DNA of 64,000 nt from Haemaphysalis longicornis (lineage: Eukaryota > Arthropoda > Arachnida > Ixodida > Ixodidae), in NCBI GenBank assembly GCA_013339765.2, contig CM023449.1:223271992-223335991 (forward strand), given 5' to 3'. Shown piece after piece: positions 34,916 to 47,590 of this stretch (positions within the stretch are counted from its first letter, which is position 1; every line of letters starts with the position of its first letter). The notes under the pieces were generated by a model, which saw nothing but the letters and a program-made list of their open reading frames with translations, ran no database searches and was not told where the DNA came from. The translations under genes and the position numbers were made by a program.

Positions 34916-35970
34916 AAATGTATTTCTACATTCGCGAGATCAGCATAGGTAGGCTAATAGTGTTTTAGCACTCAAATGTCGCAGCCATTGTGCCGGTTTC
35001 TACTTACTGAAACGCCTTACGTACAAACGTCACCTCCTTACTTGTTGTGATGGTTTGATAATCTAACAAGATGTAAGACCCGTGTGATAGTGGTATCGTT
35101 TGCAATAATTTTCCGGCCGCCTTTGTTTGCGTGTCGGCTAAGCAACTGAAGCGTCGCCATTCTTGCAATTATTTTTCCCTTTACAGCGCGAGGCATCCAT
35201 ACAGGGTACAATGACACGCCCCAACCACTTCCCCTGACGACTGCGGTTAATTATTCGACCATGCTCGCATACACACAACCCGATGCGAGATTCCGCACCA
35301 GAAGCGGAGCGCTTTCACGCGATTTAGTGTGCATGTTATACCCGAACGACCCTCCATGTTTAGTTCATTAACAATGTCAGCGGGGACCTGTTGCCGTCTG
35401 CGCATTCTGACCGTAATGATGCTTACGTCGTGTAGGTGCGCAATACGGGCATTAATATAGCCACAAATAAACGCCACAAAAAAATGAATTAGTGAGGAAT
35501 ATGCACGGGGGCAAAAACAATTCAGTTTTAGTACCGAAACCTCAGGGTCAGGAGTGTAAGCTCCTGACTTAGAGGGAATGTGCGAACGTGTTTGCGCCGC
35601 CTGGGTTAGCACAGCGCGCAATGTATGGACTGACTGCGTTTTGTGCTGAGCTTGCAGCTACGTGACTGCGTATCGAATTGCTTGCGGCGGTGCATTGTTC
35701 TGACTTCCCCGCGTTTCTTCTCTCCGGTTTGCTTTTTGTCTCTAGCAAAGCACCTCGTTCGGGTCGGTTAACGGTTCACTATAGTGGCGACAAGGTCTTG
35801 ACAAGGGACTTAGTTCGTGGATATTTAATGATGGGAACATAATCAAATACATTCATAATTACGTGTCGCTGACTTTTCTGGGCGTTGACAGTTCAGAAGG
35901 CTAAGATCTTATTTTAATAATTCTAGTCATAGCGATCCACATAACTATATATCATTCGCACTGTTGGTGA
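34916..35970. other. unassigned sequence
   Basis: Nothing recognised. The ORF at 35247-35621 (-) has no domain. Confidence 0.4.
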
Positions 35971-35974
35971 ATTC

Positions 35975-36096
<122 letters not shown>

Positions 36097-36290
36097 TTAT
36101 TAGGAAAAGCAGGTGTCGCAGTTCTCGCGTGGAGGTAAAAGGGTGGTCGGACAAGTTCTTCAACTTTGTTGGAGAGCTTCGTCCTGTTTGATGTCCACTC
36201 CGTGCACGAACCACTATCACGGGAATCCGTTCGGGCTTGCTTTGCTCAAAGATGTCGATAGTTTGAAGACGTTGTGTTGCTGACATGCCT
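36097..36290 (-). mobile_element. minus-strand retroposon body before the (TTGA)n tail
   Basis: A 64-codon minus-strand frame (36092-36286) ends in the tail. The AATAAA is at about 36097-36103 (minus). The family is unknown, and upstream it fades into unassigned DNA. Confidence 0.45.
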
Positions 36291-39200
36291 TTTATGTGTG
36301 TTGGCTGTTAAATAACCTTAGGCGATAACGTACTTTATCCAGAATTTCATAACTTGTTCTTTCAGGCAAAATCTTTCCCACGCAAGTTGCCTGCTTATGC
36401 CACGTCATATTATCGCGATGAAACGTCGAACTGATGGCGCCCTAATTAACGCATGCACAAAAACCCAGCCTCAAGTACGATATAAAGCGCTGCAGTTCAA
36501 AAACTCGACGATATTTCTCGTTAATTAGGGATCCCATGAGGTTCGTAAAATCTTGTATTAGTGGCTCACAGACCATTCGCAAGCCCTCAGAGTGTCTCGT
36601 TGTTCTGAAAGAACCATAATTTACCCTACATTCGGACGTTTTGAAGCGATCGATTGAAACGAAAGCTGTTGGGGAACCGTGTACGTAAACTCGCAATCAA
36701 AATAGGGAATCTATTCAAAATTTGAAAATAAAATCGCCATAGGGGATCGGACCTTATTTTATGGTCTACAACGGCGAAAAACGGCGATTTCAATCTAAAT
36801 CAGTGATAAGAAAGGCCAGCACTGAATGAACGAGCGTCGACCTTAACCTCGAGCTATACGTATACCACGACCGGCTGTATACCCTGGTACAGTTATATCC
36901 GTAGTCAGTAGTTATTTAAATATTTTTTTCTTTGACAACAAACCCCGACCCGCTATATAGATAGCGACCTGCCCATAGCAGCCAACGACAATGGCAGCCA
37001 GCGCGCCGAAAAATTGCTGTGTAGGGACGGTGCTCTCCGCCAGGTGCTGCTAAATTTAATCCCCAACCTTGCCAGCTTCGCTTTGGTCGCAGTGCGATCT
37101 GCGACTCCTCGCATAAAGAGTAGTGGTAGCCCTATTCAATACCGATTGAACCGATAAGTACCTATAATACTGTCCGGCACAGAGAATTTGCTGTTAAGTT
37201 GGACCCGCTTCTTAGCTATGCAATCTTGAACGTACACTAGTAAACCCCACTGCCGCCATATCTGCCTGCTCAACTAGCTTTTTTTATTTTCGAGTATTTC
37301 CATTCGTTAAAATTATGCAGTGTTGTTGTCAGGCGGCTACTGCCATGTTGAATGTGTGAGGGGCATCGCCCAATAAGTGTTCGCGAGTTTTTTTTTTTTT
37401 CTTTTTTTGCCCTGGAGAAAGACAGGGGACTGGCATATCCTTTTGAACCAGCACAATTGGCTCGTTTAATCAATGCTGTTCAAGTACCCTACAGTCCCTC
37501 TTTCGTCGCTCACGTTTTACTTCGACATTTTTGCTGGGATGTTACCAAAACATCTACCAAGCGCACTGAAAAAGAAATCTTCTAAAGCTGATTCTACAAT
37601 ATATAATGAGCGCAGTAGTCATCCTAAACATTTTCTTTGGGGCTCCTAAAAACAACGCTCGGTCCCATTCACTCGGTGTAAACGCAGTAACTATATCCTT
37701 ACGGCTTCAATACCGGAGCAATTGTAAACGAAGGCACCCTCTTCCAGAGCATTTCTGTGGAAATGTACATTTAAACGGATAGCTTCAGTGAGAATCGACC
37801 GCTGTTTCTGCCTATCCGCGGCGCGATCAAAGAGACCCTGTGGAGCCCCGTTCACTCGAAGCATTTCCTTGGTGTGGGAAGCCTGCTTTACGAAGGAGAC
37901 GCAGGTTATTTAAGAACATTTTAACAAGATACGCTAAAGCTTTTGCTTTCGAACAGGGCACCGCGTTGCACATAGCTCTCCCGCCGATTGACCACAGTGG
38001 ACTGCAGAGCGAAAGCAAATGGTATGAGGGAACTTCACCCAAAAGCAGGCACTTCTTGAGAGAGGCGGGGCGATGCTCCCAAGGACATTTTACCCATGGT
38101 CCCTTGTAATTACTTGTACACAACAATTCTAAGCAGTTCGTGTGGAGCCCGTAACTGCTATATAAATTTGATGGGGAAAATAAGGAGCTGCCCTAAGGCA
38201 GTTCTGACGTATCCAAAATTACAAATCGAAGAGATCACTAGACATGCGATTAGTAAAGATGGCATCCATTTCTTACGTATTTGCTGTCAATAGACGGAAT
38301 GATGCGAAAACGAGGCATGTTTGCGCGACGCGGTAGCTCTTTATAAATTATGTACTGATAAAGTTAGTGCCCTTCCATTCTGTGAAGATGGATGACCTGC
38401 GAAGCTGGACGCAGTCGACGAAGCGGACGAAACAAAGCACGTTTTTTTTATAATTTTTGATTGAGCCTACTTTATAGCCATTTCGATGAATGAAACTCGG
38501 GAAGGACTTCAGCTTTATTCTAGCGAGCAAACATGGGGCTGTCTGTTTCCCTCCCGACTCGTACGCATCTTACTGTCCTGTAACACCCAACCAAATTCGC
38601 TCGAACACTGAAGACACTAGACAGGTCGCATCGGCTGTTTGACATCCACGTGTAAGCCCCCCGCCAACGCAACGGACATGTCGTCTCTGAGGGCATGAAA
38701 TCTATAGCTGCGCGTTCACGCCCCCGTCTTCCCTCCACTCCACGCACGTGCGTGCTACACGAGCCACCCCCTATGTGAACGTGCTTAAAGGGGAAAGACA
38801 CCGGCCAATAAAAGTTGTGAAAGAGGGGTCGGCGGCGGCGAAAAGGATCGCCGAAGCGGCGCCGAGTAAAGCGGCTTCAGCGGAATAAAAGCTAGAGAGT
38901 GGGGGTTAAACATATGCTTCTTTGCAGAAAAAACTTTGTTTCACACATGTCTACAATAATGGCTCTTACCAAGTTAACTGTTCCAATTCCGCATTTACTA
39001 TAGCAGAGTTGAATTTGTAACACGAATCTCGACAGTGCCGTGCTACTTCATCAACAGCTAAACGTTTAGACATTCTCTCGGCATGCACGATTTATATCAT
39101 CTGTCACAGTTCCTCAAAGGCCAACTGCGCTCAAGATTTAGACCTCTTGAAAATCTTATTTCCGTATAGTCTGCATAAAAAGACTACAGAAATGGCAGCT

Positions 39201-39605
39201 GAAATACGCGCGTGAACGGCGCAAACGACCAGGAAAAATCGGCATTTTCTAAACCGAAATTGAGAAGAGCGCGGCTATTACGGTCCGGTTGAACTGATGT
39301 TGCAGCCGGTAAGTAAGCGGCGAACCGGTCGGAGCAAACCTGCACGCAACAACTTCGCACGGGCGACAGCCCACTTAGAAGCTTGCCCAGCGGCACTCGG
39401 CTGCTTCTCCTGGCTAGCCGGAGGTGTATATTGTGGGAGAGCATTTTCGGCACCATTTGAAATTCTGACGTCATAATGTCACACGACAGCTCTCGGTGAC
39501 ATCGTTTGGTAGCGCCCAGTTTTCAAAGGGCTGCCTTTGTGCTGGCTTTTTTGCATGACAACAACGTCGTGCAAAGAAGCCTTGTTTGATTGCTAAAGTA
39601 GAGAG
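36291..39605. other. unassigned sequence
   Basis: No gene recognised. T-tract at 37389-37408. The 96-124-codon ORFs here (37827-38126 minus, 39184-39474 minus) lack domains. Confidence 0.4.
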
Positions 39606-39608
39606 CAC

Positions 39609-39736
39609 ATTGTTTGAACGTGAACATCTTCAACAGAGCTCTGTCTCATTGGGTTAAACTTGAGGACGTTTAACTCAATTTTAACCCAACCGGACAAAGT
39701 TCTGTCGAAGATGTTCACATTCATATTGTTTGAACG
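39609..39736. repeat. palindrome with flanking direct repeats
   Basis: GTGAACATCTTCAACAGAGC...TGGGTTAAAC (39620-39659) is mirrored by GTTTAACTC...TTTTAACCCAACCGG...TCTGTCGAAGATGTTCAC (39668-39718). The arms are about 45 bp with several mismatches around a short centre. ATTGTTTGAACG occurs just outside on both sides (39609-39620, 39725-39736). Confidence 0.75.
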
Positions 39737-40210
39737 CATTCAAACGATAATGAAATAAACTGCCGCCAAGATTTCAACTTATGCTACGATAATTCGCTTA
39801 GTATTTTGGAACATCACTTATTTTACAACACAATACAAACATAAAGAACGCAGCGATGCCTATAACCGATGTTTATTTCCATCATTACTGCCTCAAGCTT
39901 CCATAGCATCATTAGTCATCTCCAGCCTTGCGTTTTAACTGAGGGTTGAAGCTTCGGAGAAAGTAAAAAATAAACAGAGTGTTGGTATCCTAGTTAAAAT
40001 TGTTAAGTAAACCACAACTTAAGACTGAAAAAAAAATACCAGGCTCTCTCAAGCACCACAAGGTACATTTTTCTTGTAGTAAATTCCTCGTCTTGTTGTG
40101 GAACATCAGTAGCCTGAGTTGTCCCTGAAATAGATTCTACCTATTTTAAAATGCATTAGTATTCTGGTCAAGAAAATTTACCTTACGTGGTCAAAGTAAT
40201 ATCTCAAAAC
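39737..40210. other. unassigned sequence
   Basis: AT-rich, nothing recognised. Confidence 0.4.
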
Positions 40211-40214
40211 AGAC

Positions 40215-40557
40215 ACCTGGGGCCCACTTCTCTAAAAAAGGGCGCCGCGTTGAAACGACGGGGTAGCGCCGTACAAATGCATGTGTTCTTGGGTGCGGGC
40301 CGTCGCTTTGAGTTGTTTCGAGACAAAAGTATACCTGCAGAAAAGCACTGTGGAAAGTGCGTAAAGCGACAAGCGAAACGACGGGGAGAATTGGGTGTCG
40401 CTTCGCGCGCTTGCCACAGGGCTTTTCTGTAGGTCTACTCACTTGCCGAAACAACTAAAAAAAAGTGGTGGCCTGCACCCCAGAACACATGCATGTGCAT
40501 GGCGCTACCCCGCTGTTTCAACCCGACGCCCCTATTTTAGAGAATCGGGCCCCAGGT
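40215..40557. mobile_element. MITE-like element with long inverted arms
   Basis: ACCTGGGGCCCACTTCTCTA at 40215 is matched by TAGAGAATCGGGCCCCAGGT ending at 40557. The two arms, about 165 bp each, stay alignable to the centre near 40386, with shared words GGGGTAGCGCC, ATGCATGTGTTCT, AGTTGTTTCG, AGAAAAGC and AAGCGACA. Identity is roughly 75-80% by eye. No ORF or transposase, so it is non-autonomous. I could not define a target duplication, and the superfamily is open. Confidence 0.85.
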
Positions 40558-41330
40558 TCTACACCCCCACACAAGAACTTTATAGTGATGCGAGCCTGTG
40601 GCCACTTAAAAAAAAACCTAATTTCAATGTACCCGAGGAGGAACACCAGGTTACACTTCTGGCAAGGCATAGGAAAAAATGGGACAGCGCATTCATAACT
40701 GGAATCACAGTCAAGCCGGTAAATCACAGTAAAATTAGCGTCGCCCAGTGGTCTTTCTCTTGTCCTTGTTTCTGTTTCGGTAGTAATTACGTCCTATTGT
40801 ACTAAAATCACATTACATGCAAGGATAGTAGGTGCGAATGTGTTTGTTGTACGTTTGAAACTCTTTATTTTCAGGTAAGCTTATGTTTTCTGCCTTAAAG
40901 GGCGTCAGTATACAGTGTGCCTGGATATGCCCTTCTGCGTGGCACGCCCTGTCAGCAAAGACTACCTCTACGGCAACAAGAAGCACAAAATGCAGAAATC
41001 ACAACTTGTGGCTTTCACTCAAATAGTGGAACGAGTGAACTCTTCCCAAGCGAAAAGTCAAAGCACAGAGGATGGGAAAAAAGGAAGACGAGTGTGCTGT
41101 TCATTGAATATTCTTTCCTTTTAAATTTAAGTAGTGTGTAACACAGATGGAAGCACTTTTTTTAGGAAATCTAAAATAGCCATTTTAACACGAAATAAGA
41201 CGAACAGTAGAAATAGAAGTGAAGAGAGGGAGAGAGAGAATGCATTTAATGGTAAAAGTGAGGTTAGCCGAGCCATGTCGCTTAGCATGCTACGCCATAT
41301 GAATGAACGAAAGCATGAGGGTCTGTGAAC
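40558..41330. other. unassigned sequence
   Basis: Nothing recognised. Confidence 0.4.
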
Positions 41331-41331
41331 T

Positions 41332-41400
41332 AAAACAAACAAACAAACAAACAAAAACAAACAAACAAACAAACAAACAAACAAATAAATAAAAAAAAAA
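41332..41400. repeat. (AAAC)n microsatellite
   Basis: AAAC units with one interruption, ending in AAATAAATAAAAAAAAAA. It is the tail of the minus-strand retroposon that follows (TTTATTTG...TTTG on that strand). Confidence 0.9.
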
Positions 41401-41660
41401 CGAGGCGTTGCGCACGAGTGTTCAACCGAATTTACAAAGTTTGGAAAGCACATACACAGAGTTTGGATGTTAAGTTGGTCACAGCACTTGTTCCAAGCAA
41501 AAACACCAACAGAGCTTTGGTAGCCCGTACGGCCTGGTGGGTCCGACTTTATGTAGCAAAGAAATTGATGCGATTCCTCAGTCCAGGAGCTCCGGTGATG
41601 ACTTGGCGGTCTCTGCTGGGGAGACCAGTAGTTGCTGGTCCACAGGTTCATTCGCAGCTC
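41401..41660 (-). mobile_element. minus-strand retroposon 3' region
   Basis: On the minus strand the block includes CAGCAACTACTGGTCTCCCC, GGAGCTCCTGGACTGAGGAA and TCGGACCCACCAGGCCGTAC, then runs into the TTTG tail at 41332-41400. 'TGGACTGAGGA' is shared with the element at 10645-10770. The 203-codon minus ORF across it (41127-41738) includes the microsatellite and is not a host gene. Confidence 0.45.
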
Positions 41661-42980
41661 AGAGAGGGGGAGGAGTAGAGGGAAGAGGGAAGAGGTGGAA
41701 ATGCTGGATATGTGAGCACACCCGGTAATGACATGCACTTGGGTGCATGGTTAAAAGAAAATATGCAGGGTATTGTGTTGGACGTTTGAGGTGTAGCCTA
41801 GTGAGGTTAGGGAAAGTGCTAATCTGGATCATACTAGTAGTCTCCTGTTCCTAAACTACCCAGACAAAATCCTGGATCCTGTTTGGCAGTTTGGGATGAG
41901 ATGACGGAAGGACTTGTATAGGGGCTGCTAGACGAAGAGTAAAAAAAAAAAATCTGACGCCACATGACACCGCCAAGGAAGTATAGGTGCCAAAACTCTG
42001 GTCAATCAAGGTAGATCGAACTGTTTGTTTATATAATTTGATACATTGCCGTAAATTTCACTTCACTGCGACTACTTTGTACGTGCCAGTAAACAATGGC
42101 GTTACATTGTGTCACTGGCTAGCAGACTTGCTCACAAATATGCTAGTCAAAAGTTAGTAACAGGTTGTATTGACTATCTCCTTGCGAACCTTACTACCCC
42201 CAAAACGGTACGTAGGCCCTGCGACTAAGTATAGAACCTAAATGCTATCGTTACTAATCTAGACCATGCACTTAGTAACTGATGCTTGTTTGATACTAAC
42301 ATCCACTGATAGTAACAAAATTCTATGAATTATTGAACATTATAACCACATCACTTTTCCACTCCAAATCACGATTAAAAGGTTTTTGCAAATCCACATG
42401 CTGACTTGTACATGGTCGCGTTAAAATGCGTACTTCTAAAATTATCGCTAATATATTTGATTTTTGCGACAAGCCCACTGACTCTATCAGATGACTTCCC
42501 GCTGCTGGCTATTAAAGCAAGAACAGCAGATCTATTTCTAAGGTAAGTTATACTCGCTCTCCCGTGTATCCCGTTGGTTTTCTTGCTCAATTTATTTGTT
42601 GTGTAAGTGTATTATGTGCGTGTTGAATGTGTCTGTCTAATGCTGCGCGCTCAGCCGTTCCACATTGTCACGCGTAGTTTTTTTACTAGGTTATGCGTGG
42701 CCAGTTAGTAAAAGCACTTAGTATCTAGTGGATACTGTGACAAGTAACTGGTTAGTGTCCGTAGAGTTAACCCCGTCTTAGATATTAGTAGTCGCCATGG
42801 CGTATTTGCAAGCGTTAACTTGGTTTTGATGTCGAGATAGTGTATTGTGTACCAGCTACACCAACACCAGAGTTCACATCACGATTTTCTCTCCCGCTAG
42901 CTTAGCCATCGTTTGTTAGAGATTTCCAATTTCTGGGAAATAGCTCCAACTGACTAACAAAGCTTCAAAATTGTTTATTG
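41661..42980. other. unassigned sequence
   Basis: Words like AGTAAC, TTAGTA and CACTTAGTA recur between 42100 and 42770 without a clear unit. No gene. Confidence 0.35.
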
Positions 42981-42982
42981 TA

Positions 42983-43031
42983 GGTGCGGAGTACCTTAGG
43001 ACCTCACAATGTCAGTCCGCGTCCGTGCGCA
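42983..43031. repeat. direct repeat, left copy
   Basis: Starts GGTGCGGAGTACCTTAGGAC and ends with CCGCGTCCGTGCGCA. It recurs at 43181-43233 with one substitution, some divergence and an extra CCGT. Confidence 0.8.
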
Positions 43032-43034
43032 TAG

Positions 43035-43135
43035 CAACCGCAAAAAATAACACAGGCACCGGCAGGATTCGAGTCTGTGTGTGATAGACCAGACAGAGTT
43101 TGTGGCAGTCGTCTTACCCACTGGGCTACGCCCAT
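43035..43135 (-). mobile_element. tRNA-like SINE head between direct repeats
   Basis: On the minus strand: GGGCGTAGCCCAGTGGGTAA is an A-box-like start (TAGCCCAGTGG), and GACTCGAATCCTGCCGGTGC about 55 bp on is the B box and T arm. It is flanked by the direct repeats at 42983 and 43181. It has no closed acceptor stem and the inter-box distance is long, so it is not a tRNA gene. Confidence 0.6.
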
Positions 43136-43180
43136 GAGTTAGTACTCGAGAGTCAAACGGCTTACTCTCTCGCCTATAAC

Positions 43181-43233
43181 GGTGCGGAGTACCTTAGGAC
43201 CTCCCAATGTCCGTCCGCGTCCGTCCGTGCGCA
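43181..43233. repeat. direct repeat, right copy
   Basis: Partner of 42983-43031. Confidence 0.8.
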
Positions 43234-46200
43234 CACCACTATCAAGCGAAACTCTGTGCAGAAACTACATAAAAGGGTACAAGAACACTCTAAAACACGT
43301 GAAAACAGGCACAATCATAACCTAGCAATGAGAAAACGCGCAAAAACACCGGTGTAGTCAGGTTGTGCTCACGTTGTAAGGCACAGTGACTGCGTCGAAC
43401 TACGCTAGATGGCGCTACGCGTAAACAGGACGTCAAGGTGCAACTCACGGCTCAAATTTAATGACGGTCGGGGCGCAAATCGGATGTCACTCGGGGCGCA
43501 ACTTGGATGTCCTTTCCAGTCCACGTACTCCGCTCCCTCGACATCATCGACATAGTGGAGATGCTGCCATTTTTCCACACATCACCACATCACCACACAT
43601 CACATTTTTCCACACATCACCACCAGCAGGACGTTGCTAGCCAAGCACACCCACAAGACAGCCGCCGACCCCTAAATCATGCTCAGGTGCAGATTTCGCT
43701 GCACATTTCACTTTCGTGTTTTACGATTCCTATGACCGAGTAATCAACCAGTTTCTTTCTAAATCTTCGCTACAGCCTCCACTTAACCGAACACCTTAAG
43801 CTGTACCAGTACATCATCTATGACATAATCACCATCCCCTGCAAATGAGAACTTTCAGCGATTTCGACTTCTACCACGTAGGGGAAACACACTCCGTAAA
43901 ACGGGCATGCAATGCTTTCATGTGCTTGTATTAGTAATTTATTCCAAGGGCTGTAAGCTACTCACCCACTTGAAACACATCGCCCATGACCTGCCCCACA
44001 TTTCCGGCAAATTTGAACTCCCTGTCACATTTAAGTTCTTCCTGGACACTAAGCGAATATTTTACGCACTTCATAAAACGCCTCTGAATATGGCAACCAA
44101 CAACGCACGTTAGTGATTTTCTCACCACTTTGAAACTTTTCCCTGACATGGACAATAATAATTACCCGGGTGCATCCAGATTTAGGGTCTGGGCAGCATC
44201 TAGTTGTCCAAGGACAGCAGAAATAGAGCGCATGTATTACTATGCTTGTTCCAAAACGTCGTAATGAACCCGCGCAGTTTCGACGGCGCCCACATATCGC
44301 GTTCACTGAAAACTTGAAGTCTGCACATGTATTTTTTTATTTGGTTCTTTTCATTCTCACATTTAGTTCTTGTAACGCGTCTCGATATGATTAATACGCA
44401 CATGTGGTTATTTTCAAGAAAAGGACATCATATAAAACTTTCACCACACATAACCCTTGTGATGCCCCCAACTTCCTGCAAACTATAACTGCGTGCGTCA
44501 TTTTCCCTCAGGGAACCGGAAAACATGCATATAAATCTTCGGAGTACTTGTGGCCGCAGCAACTGCTTCGTTGTTAAATAACACGTTCGACCTAACGCGC
44601 AGACAATTTACATAGCAATAAGGCCTAACAATAAGGTTAACCAAACCAGAAATCTGTCTAGCTAAGGCGCGTGGACATGTTTTGGCGCAACGAGGCAATA
44701 GATGCTTCCTGAATGGTTAAAATATCGATAATTCGGTGCTAGTTGGGAGTCTCTAAAAGCTTCTCCGGTCTTATGAGTATATGTGAACTTTCGCCGCATG
44801 CGATTGAAAACCTGCACAAACAAACGTGTCACGCGGCAGATTCTACCCAGTAAGGGAAATCTGCTGGGAAAGCTTGTATAGAGAGTTAACTAAGCTTCGC
44901 GTATACTCCTCCGCGTACGACCCTGCAACTCCAAGCACTCAAGTAGAACACTACTGCCGAACAAACACGCGGATATTAAAAGTGGAGAAAGCGTTTCGAC
45001 CCCAGCCCTCTCATCCTGCCATACTTCGGAAACTCGCGTGAGTTTGAGCTTGCTTGAGGGCTCTGACGGTGCGCACAGAAAATTCAGTTACAGAATCACG
45101 CGTGGGTGAAACCAGCAGAGTGAGCTGGAACGGAACGAACGCTTTGTGATGGGAAGAAAGCCTACGCATTGCGTCATTAAAGTCCGGAGGATGATAGGCT
45201 TTTGGCTCTTCCGGTTGGCCGAGGTAAAACAACATGATTGCCGTAAGAAAAAAAGAGGCTTTTCTCGCAACGAAAAGAACGGGTAGATGGCGGATAATGC
45301 GGAGGCTTTGTTTCTTGTATACAGAGTGTTCGAAGAACGCGGGTGGAACAGTATAGGTTTCGTAGCTTGTCGCGTAGTGTCAGGCCCGAAAGGCCGCCTA
45401 ATGGATGTTGGGCTACAGCATTAGCGCAAACGGGAGCCATCATTTTTGTAGATTTACTTACGTACGCAGAGGTCGGGAGTGGCGAGAGGACTGGTAAAAC
45501 GACTACCGAGTCAGGTGCTGCTATTTTCCACCGAGTACTCCCCAGGGTCTTACAAGGCCCATTTGAAAGTAGGTGCGTTGTACCACCCTTTACGAAGCGC
45601 TATGCCAAACCGTGCTGTATAATGGCAACGCGGGCCGCCAATGCGTATACAAGAAAACTGTAAGGAATACCCTTCGTGTCCCATTTTATACTTAAGAATC
45701 TTTAAGGGACGTTTTCCGTAACCAGGCAAAGTATGTTTTTGATTCGGAGTTTTATTTTTTGGAAAGAACAAGGCATGTTCGGTAGCAATCGTACGTATGA
45801 AGTACTGAGAACGTTTGCTGTGAGGTGCATGCTAAAGTTTTGACAATTCCTACAGCCCATAATTAGTGTAACACACTTCCGTGCGTGTTTTCGTTGGCCG
45901 CCCGCAAAGCAGAAAATAATTTCGTAATGGTCGAGCGATTCACTACGTTAAATTTTTGGTTCGTAATTAACTCTTTCAGCACTGGAATTTTTCTTTCGAA
46001 CAACAATCGTTTTTCTGTGTTGTCTTACAGTTTTCCACCTCAGAAGTGAATAAAAGAATTGAGCTGATAGTGCCCGTATTTAATAATTTACAGGCATGAC
46101 AATTAATTAGCTCAGTAGGCAATTACACTTCTCCTTCGAACAGAAACTAATTGTTTCTTTTCCAAAAACCTACCACACCCTCAGCCTACCGGAAAAAAAT

Positions 46201-47145
46201 AAAGCTGGTAGTGCAAGTGTTTACAGATTTATGGACATTTTGACAAAGCAGGATTACAGTTTCCTTATCCGCCCTGTCGTCATACGTTGTGTCCACTGTA
46301 GTACCTTCTTTGTTATTTCCATCAGCTGCACGAAAAGGCAGCAGTGGTGATGTCTATCACAACAGGCATCATTGAACGACAGTTCTTCAGAAAACTAGCA
46401 GTTTTGGTTTTGTTCTCAAGGCGCTAGAGGACATTTTGTGTGACGTCTTCAAAGGACGACACCAGAGACGAAAGGTTAATTAAGATGGATTCAAGCTTCG
46501 AATGTATGTCCAGCGCACTTTTAATATGATTAATAATGGCATTTCGGCGACGGCACACCCACATTTTCTCTTCCACGACCCCCCCCCCCCCCCCCCCCCT
46601 TCCCCCGCCTCGCCTTTTTCTTAAGCACCAATAAACACTTCTGTTCATCGGAAATTGCCCCGCGTACATAGGCTTGACCATAATATGTGTGCCCATCATT
46701 TTGGTGCAAATAGCGAAAATTATGGGCGGGTGAATGCGCAAAGTATTTTCGGTTCACTTCAAGGCACGCTGCCAAATGTGACAGAATAATCGAACGCTGT
46801 TGTGAATATGGCTCTGGTATTTATACAGAAACGAATGACCATGCCTGTAGTTATTGCAATGTATGATTTTCCGCACATGTGTATAACTTATACAAAAGCG
46901 CAGTGAATACTTAGCAGCCTCGCTAACAAACATTTTGATGACGTCATCAGGGCTTTAAAATGGGAACGGAGCGCAGCATCTTCTTTTCTTTACGCAATAA
47001 AACAAATGAGCTTTATTGAAGTGCTACAAAATTGAAGTCTGAAATTGCGCCTTTTTTCAGTACGGCGTTTCCTGTTCCAGTAAGTTTTACACATGTTCTG
47101 CAATGCGTGTAGCGTATAATTCGCCGGGCCGGGCTAACGTAGAGC
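43234..47145. other. unassigned sequence
   Basis: No gene recognised. A CACATCACCACA-rich stretch at 43577-43624 and a C-tract at 46579-46599 are the only low-complexity features. Confidence 0.4.
46579..46599. repeat. C21 homopolymer
   Basis: Twenty-one consecutive C, in a GC-rich flank. Same length as the G21 at 25263. Confidence 0.9.
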
Positions 47146-47150
47146 GATTC

Positions 47151-47370
47151 ATCGATCGATTGATTGTAGGGTTTAACGCGCCGACGCAACGCAGGCGATG
47201 AGGCGCGCCGTATTCGAGGGCTCCGGATTAATTATGAACACCTGGGGATCTTTAACGTGCGCCGAAATATCAAACACACGGGCGTTTTCGCTTTTCGCCG
47301 GAATCAGAAAAGCGGGCACCGCGGCCGGGAATTTAACCCGCGTCCTTGTAGAGTGCTTCATCGAGATACA
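47151..47370 (-). mobile_element. tRNA-derived SINE, tick Ruka-like, second copy
   Basis: Read on the minus strand it gives a GACGCGGGTTAAATTCCCGG block (degenerate B box), CCGCGG, GCGAAAACGCCCGTGTGTTT, GTTAAAGATCCCCAGGTG and ATTAATCCGGAG. It finishes with ACAATCAATCGATCGATG. These words match the SINE at 6615-6852 in the same order. The A-box end is eroded. Confidence 0.8.
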
Positions 47371-47504
47371 TCAACATTCCGAAAGGAATGCTCTCTGGGC
47401 GTTAAAGCGAAGTTTTAGTGCTCTCACTGATGAAGTCTGTAACGCGAAAACGCCCTGCAGGAGAGCCAACTTTCTGTGATGATGACGAGGAATTATCGGG
47501 GGTG

Positions 47505-47590
47505 AAGTAAAAAAAAACGCTTCAGTGGCAGGAATGGAACCTGGCTCCCTCGCGTTATTGAGCCGGCGCCTATTCGATTTCGCCATTTCG
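47505..47590 (-). repeat. tRNA-like SINE head, degenerate
   Basis: Minus strand: GGCGAAATCGAATAGGCGCC followed about 25 bp on by GCCAGGTTCCATTCCTGCC, a T-arm/B-box-like block (GGTTCCATTCC), then a T-rich tail at 47509-47516. Weaker than the other tRNA-like blocks. Confidence 0.45.

Noticed and set aside
41127..41738. 203-codon minus-strand ORF
   Set aside because: It reads through an (AAAC)n microsatellite and a retroposon end; its middle is a low-complexity Phe/Leu/Val/Cys run.
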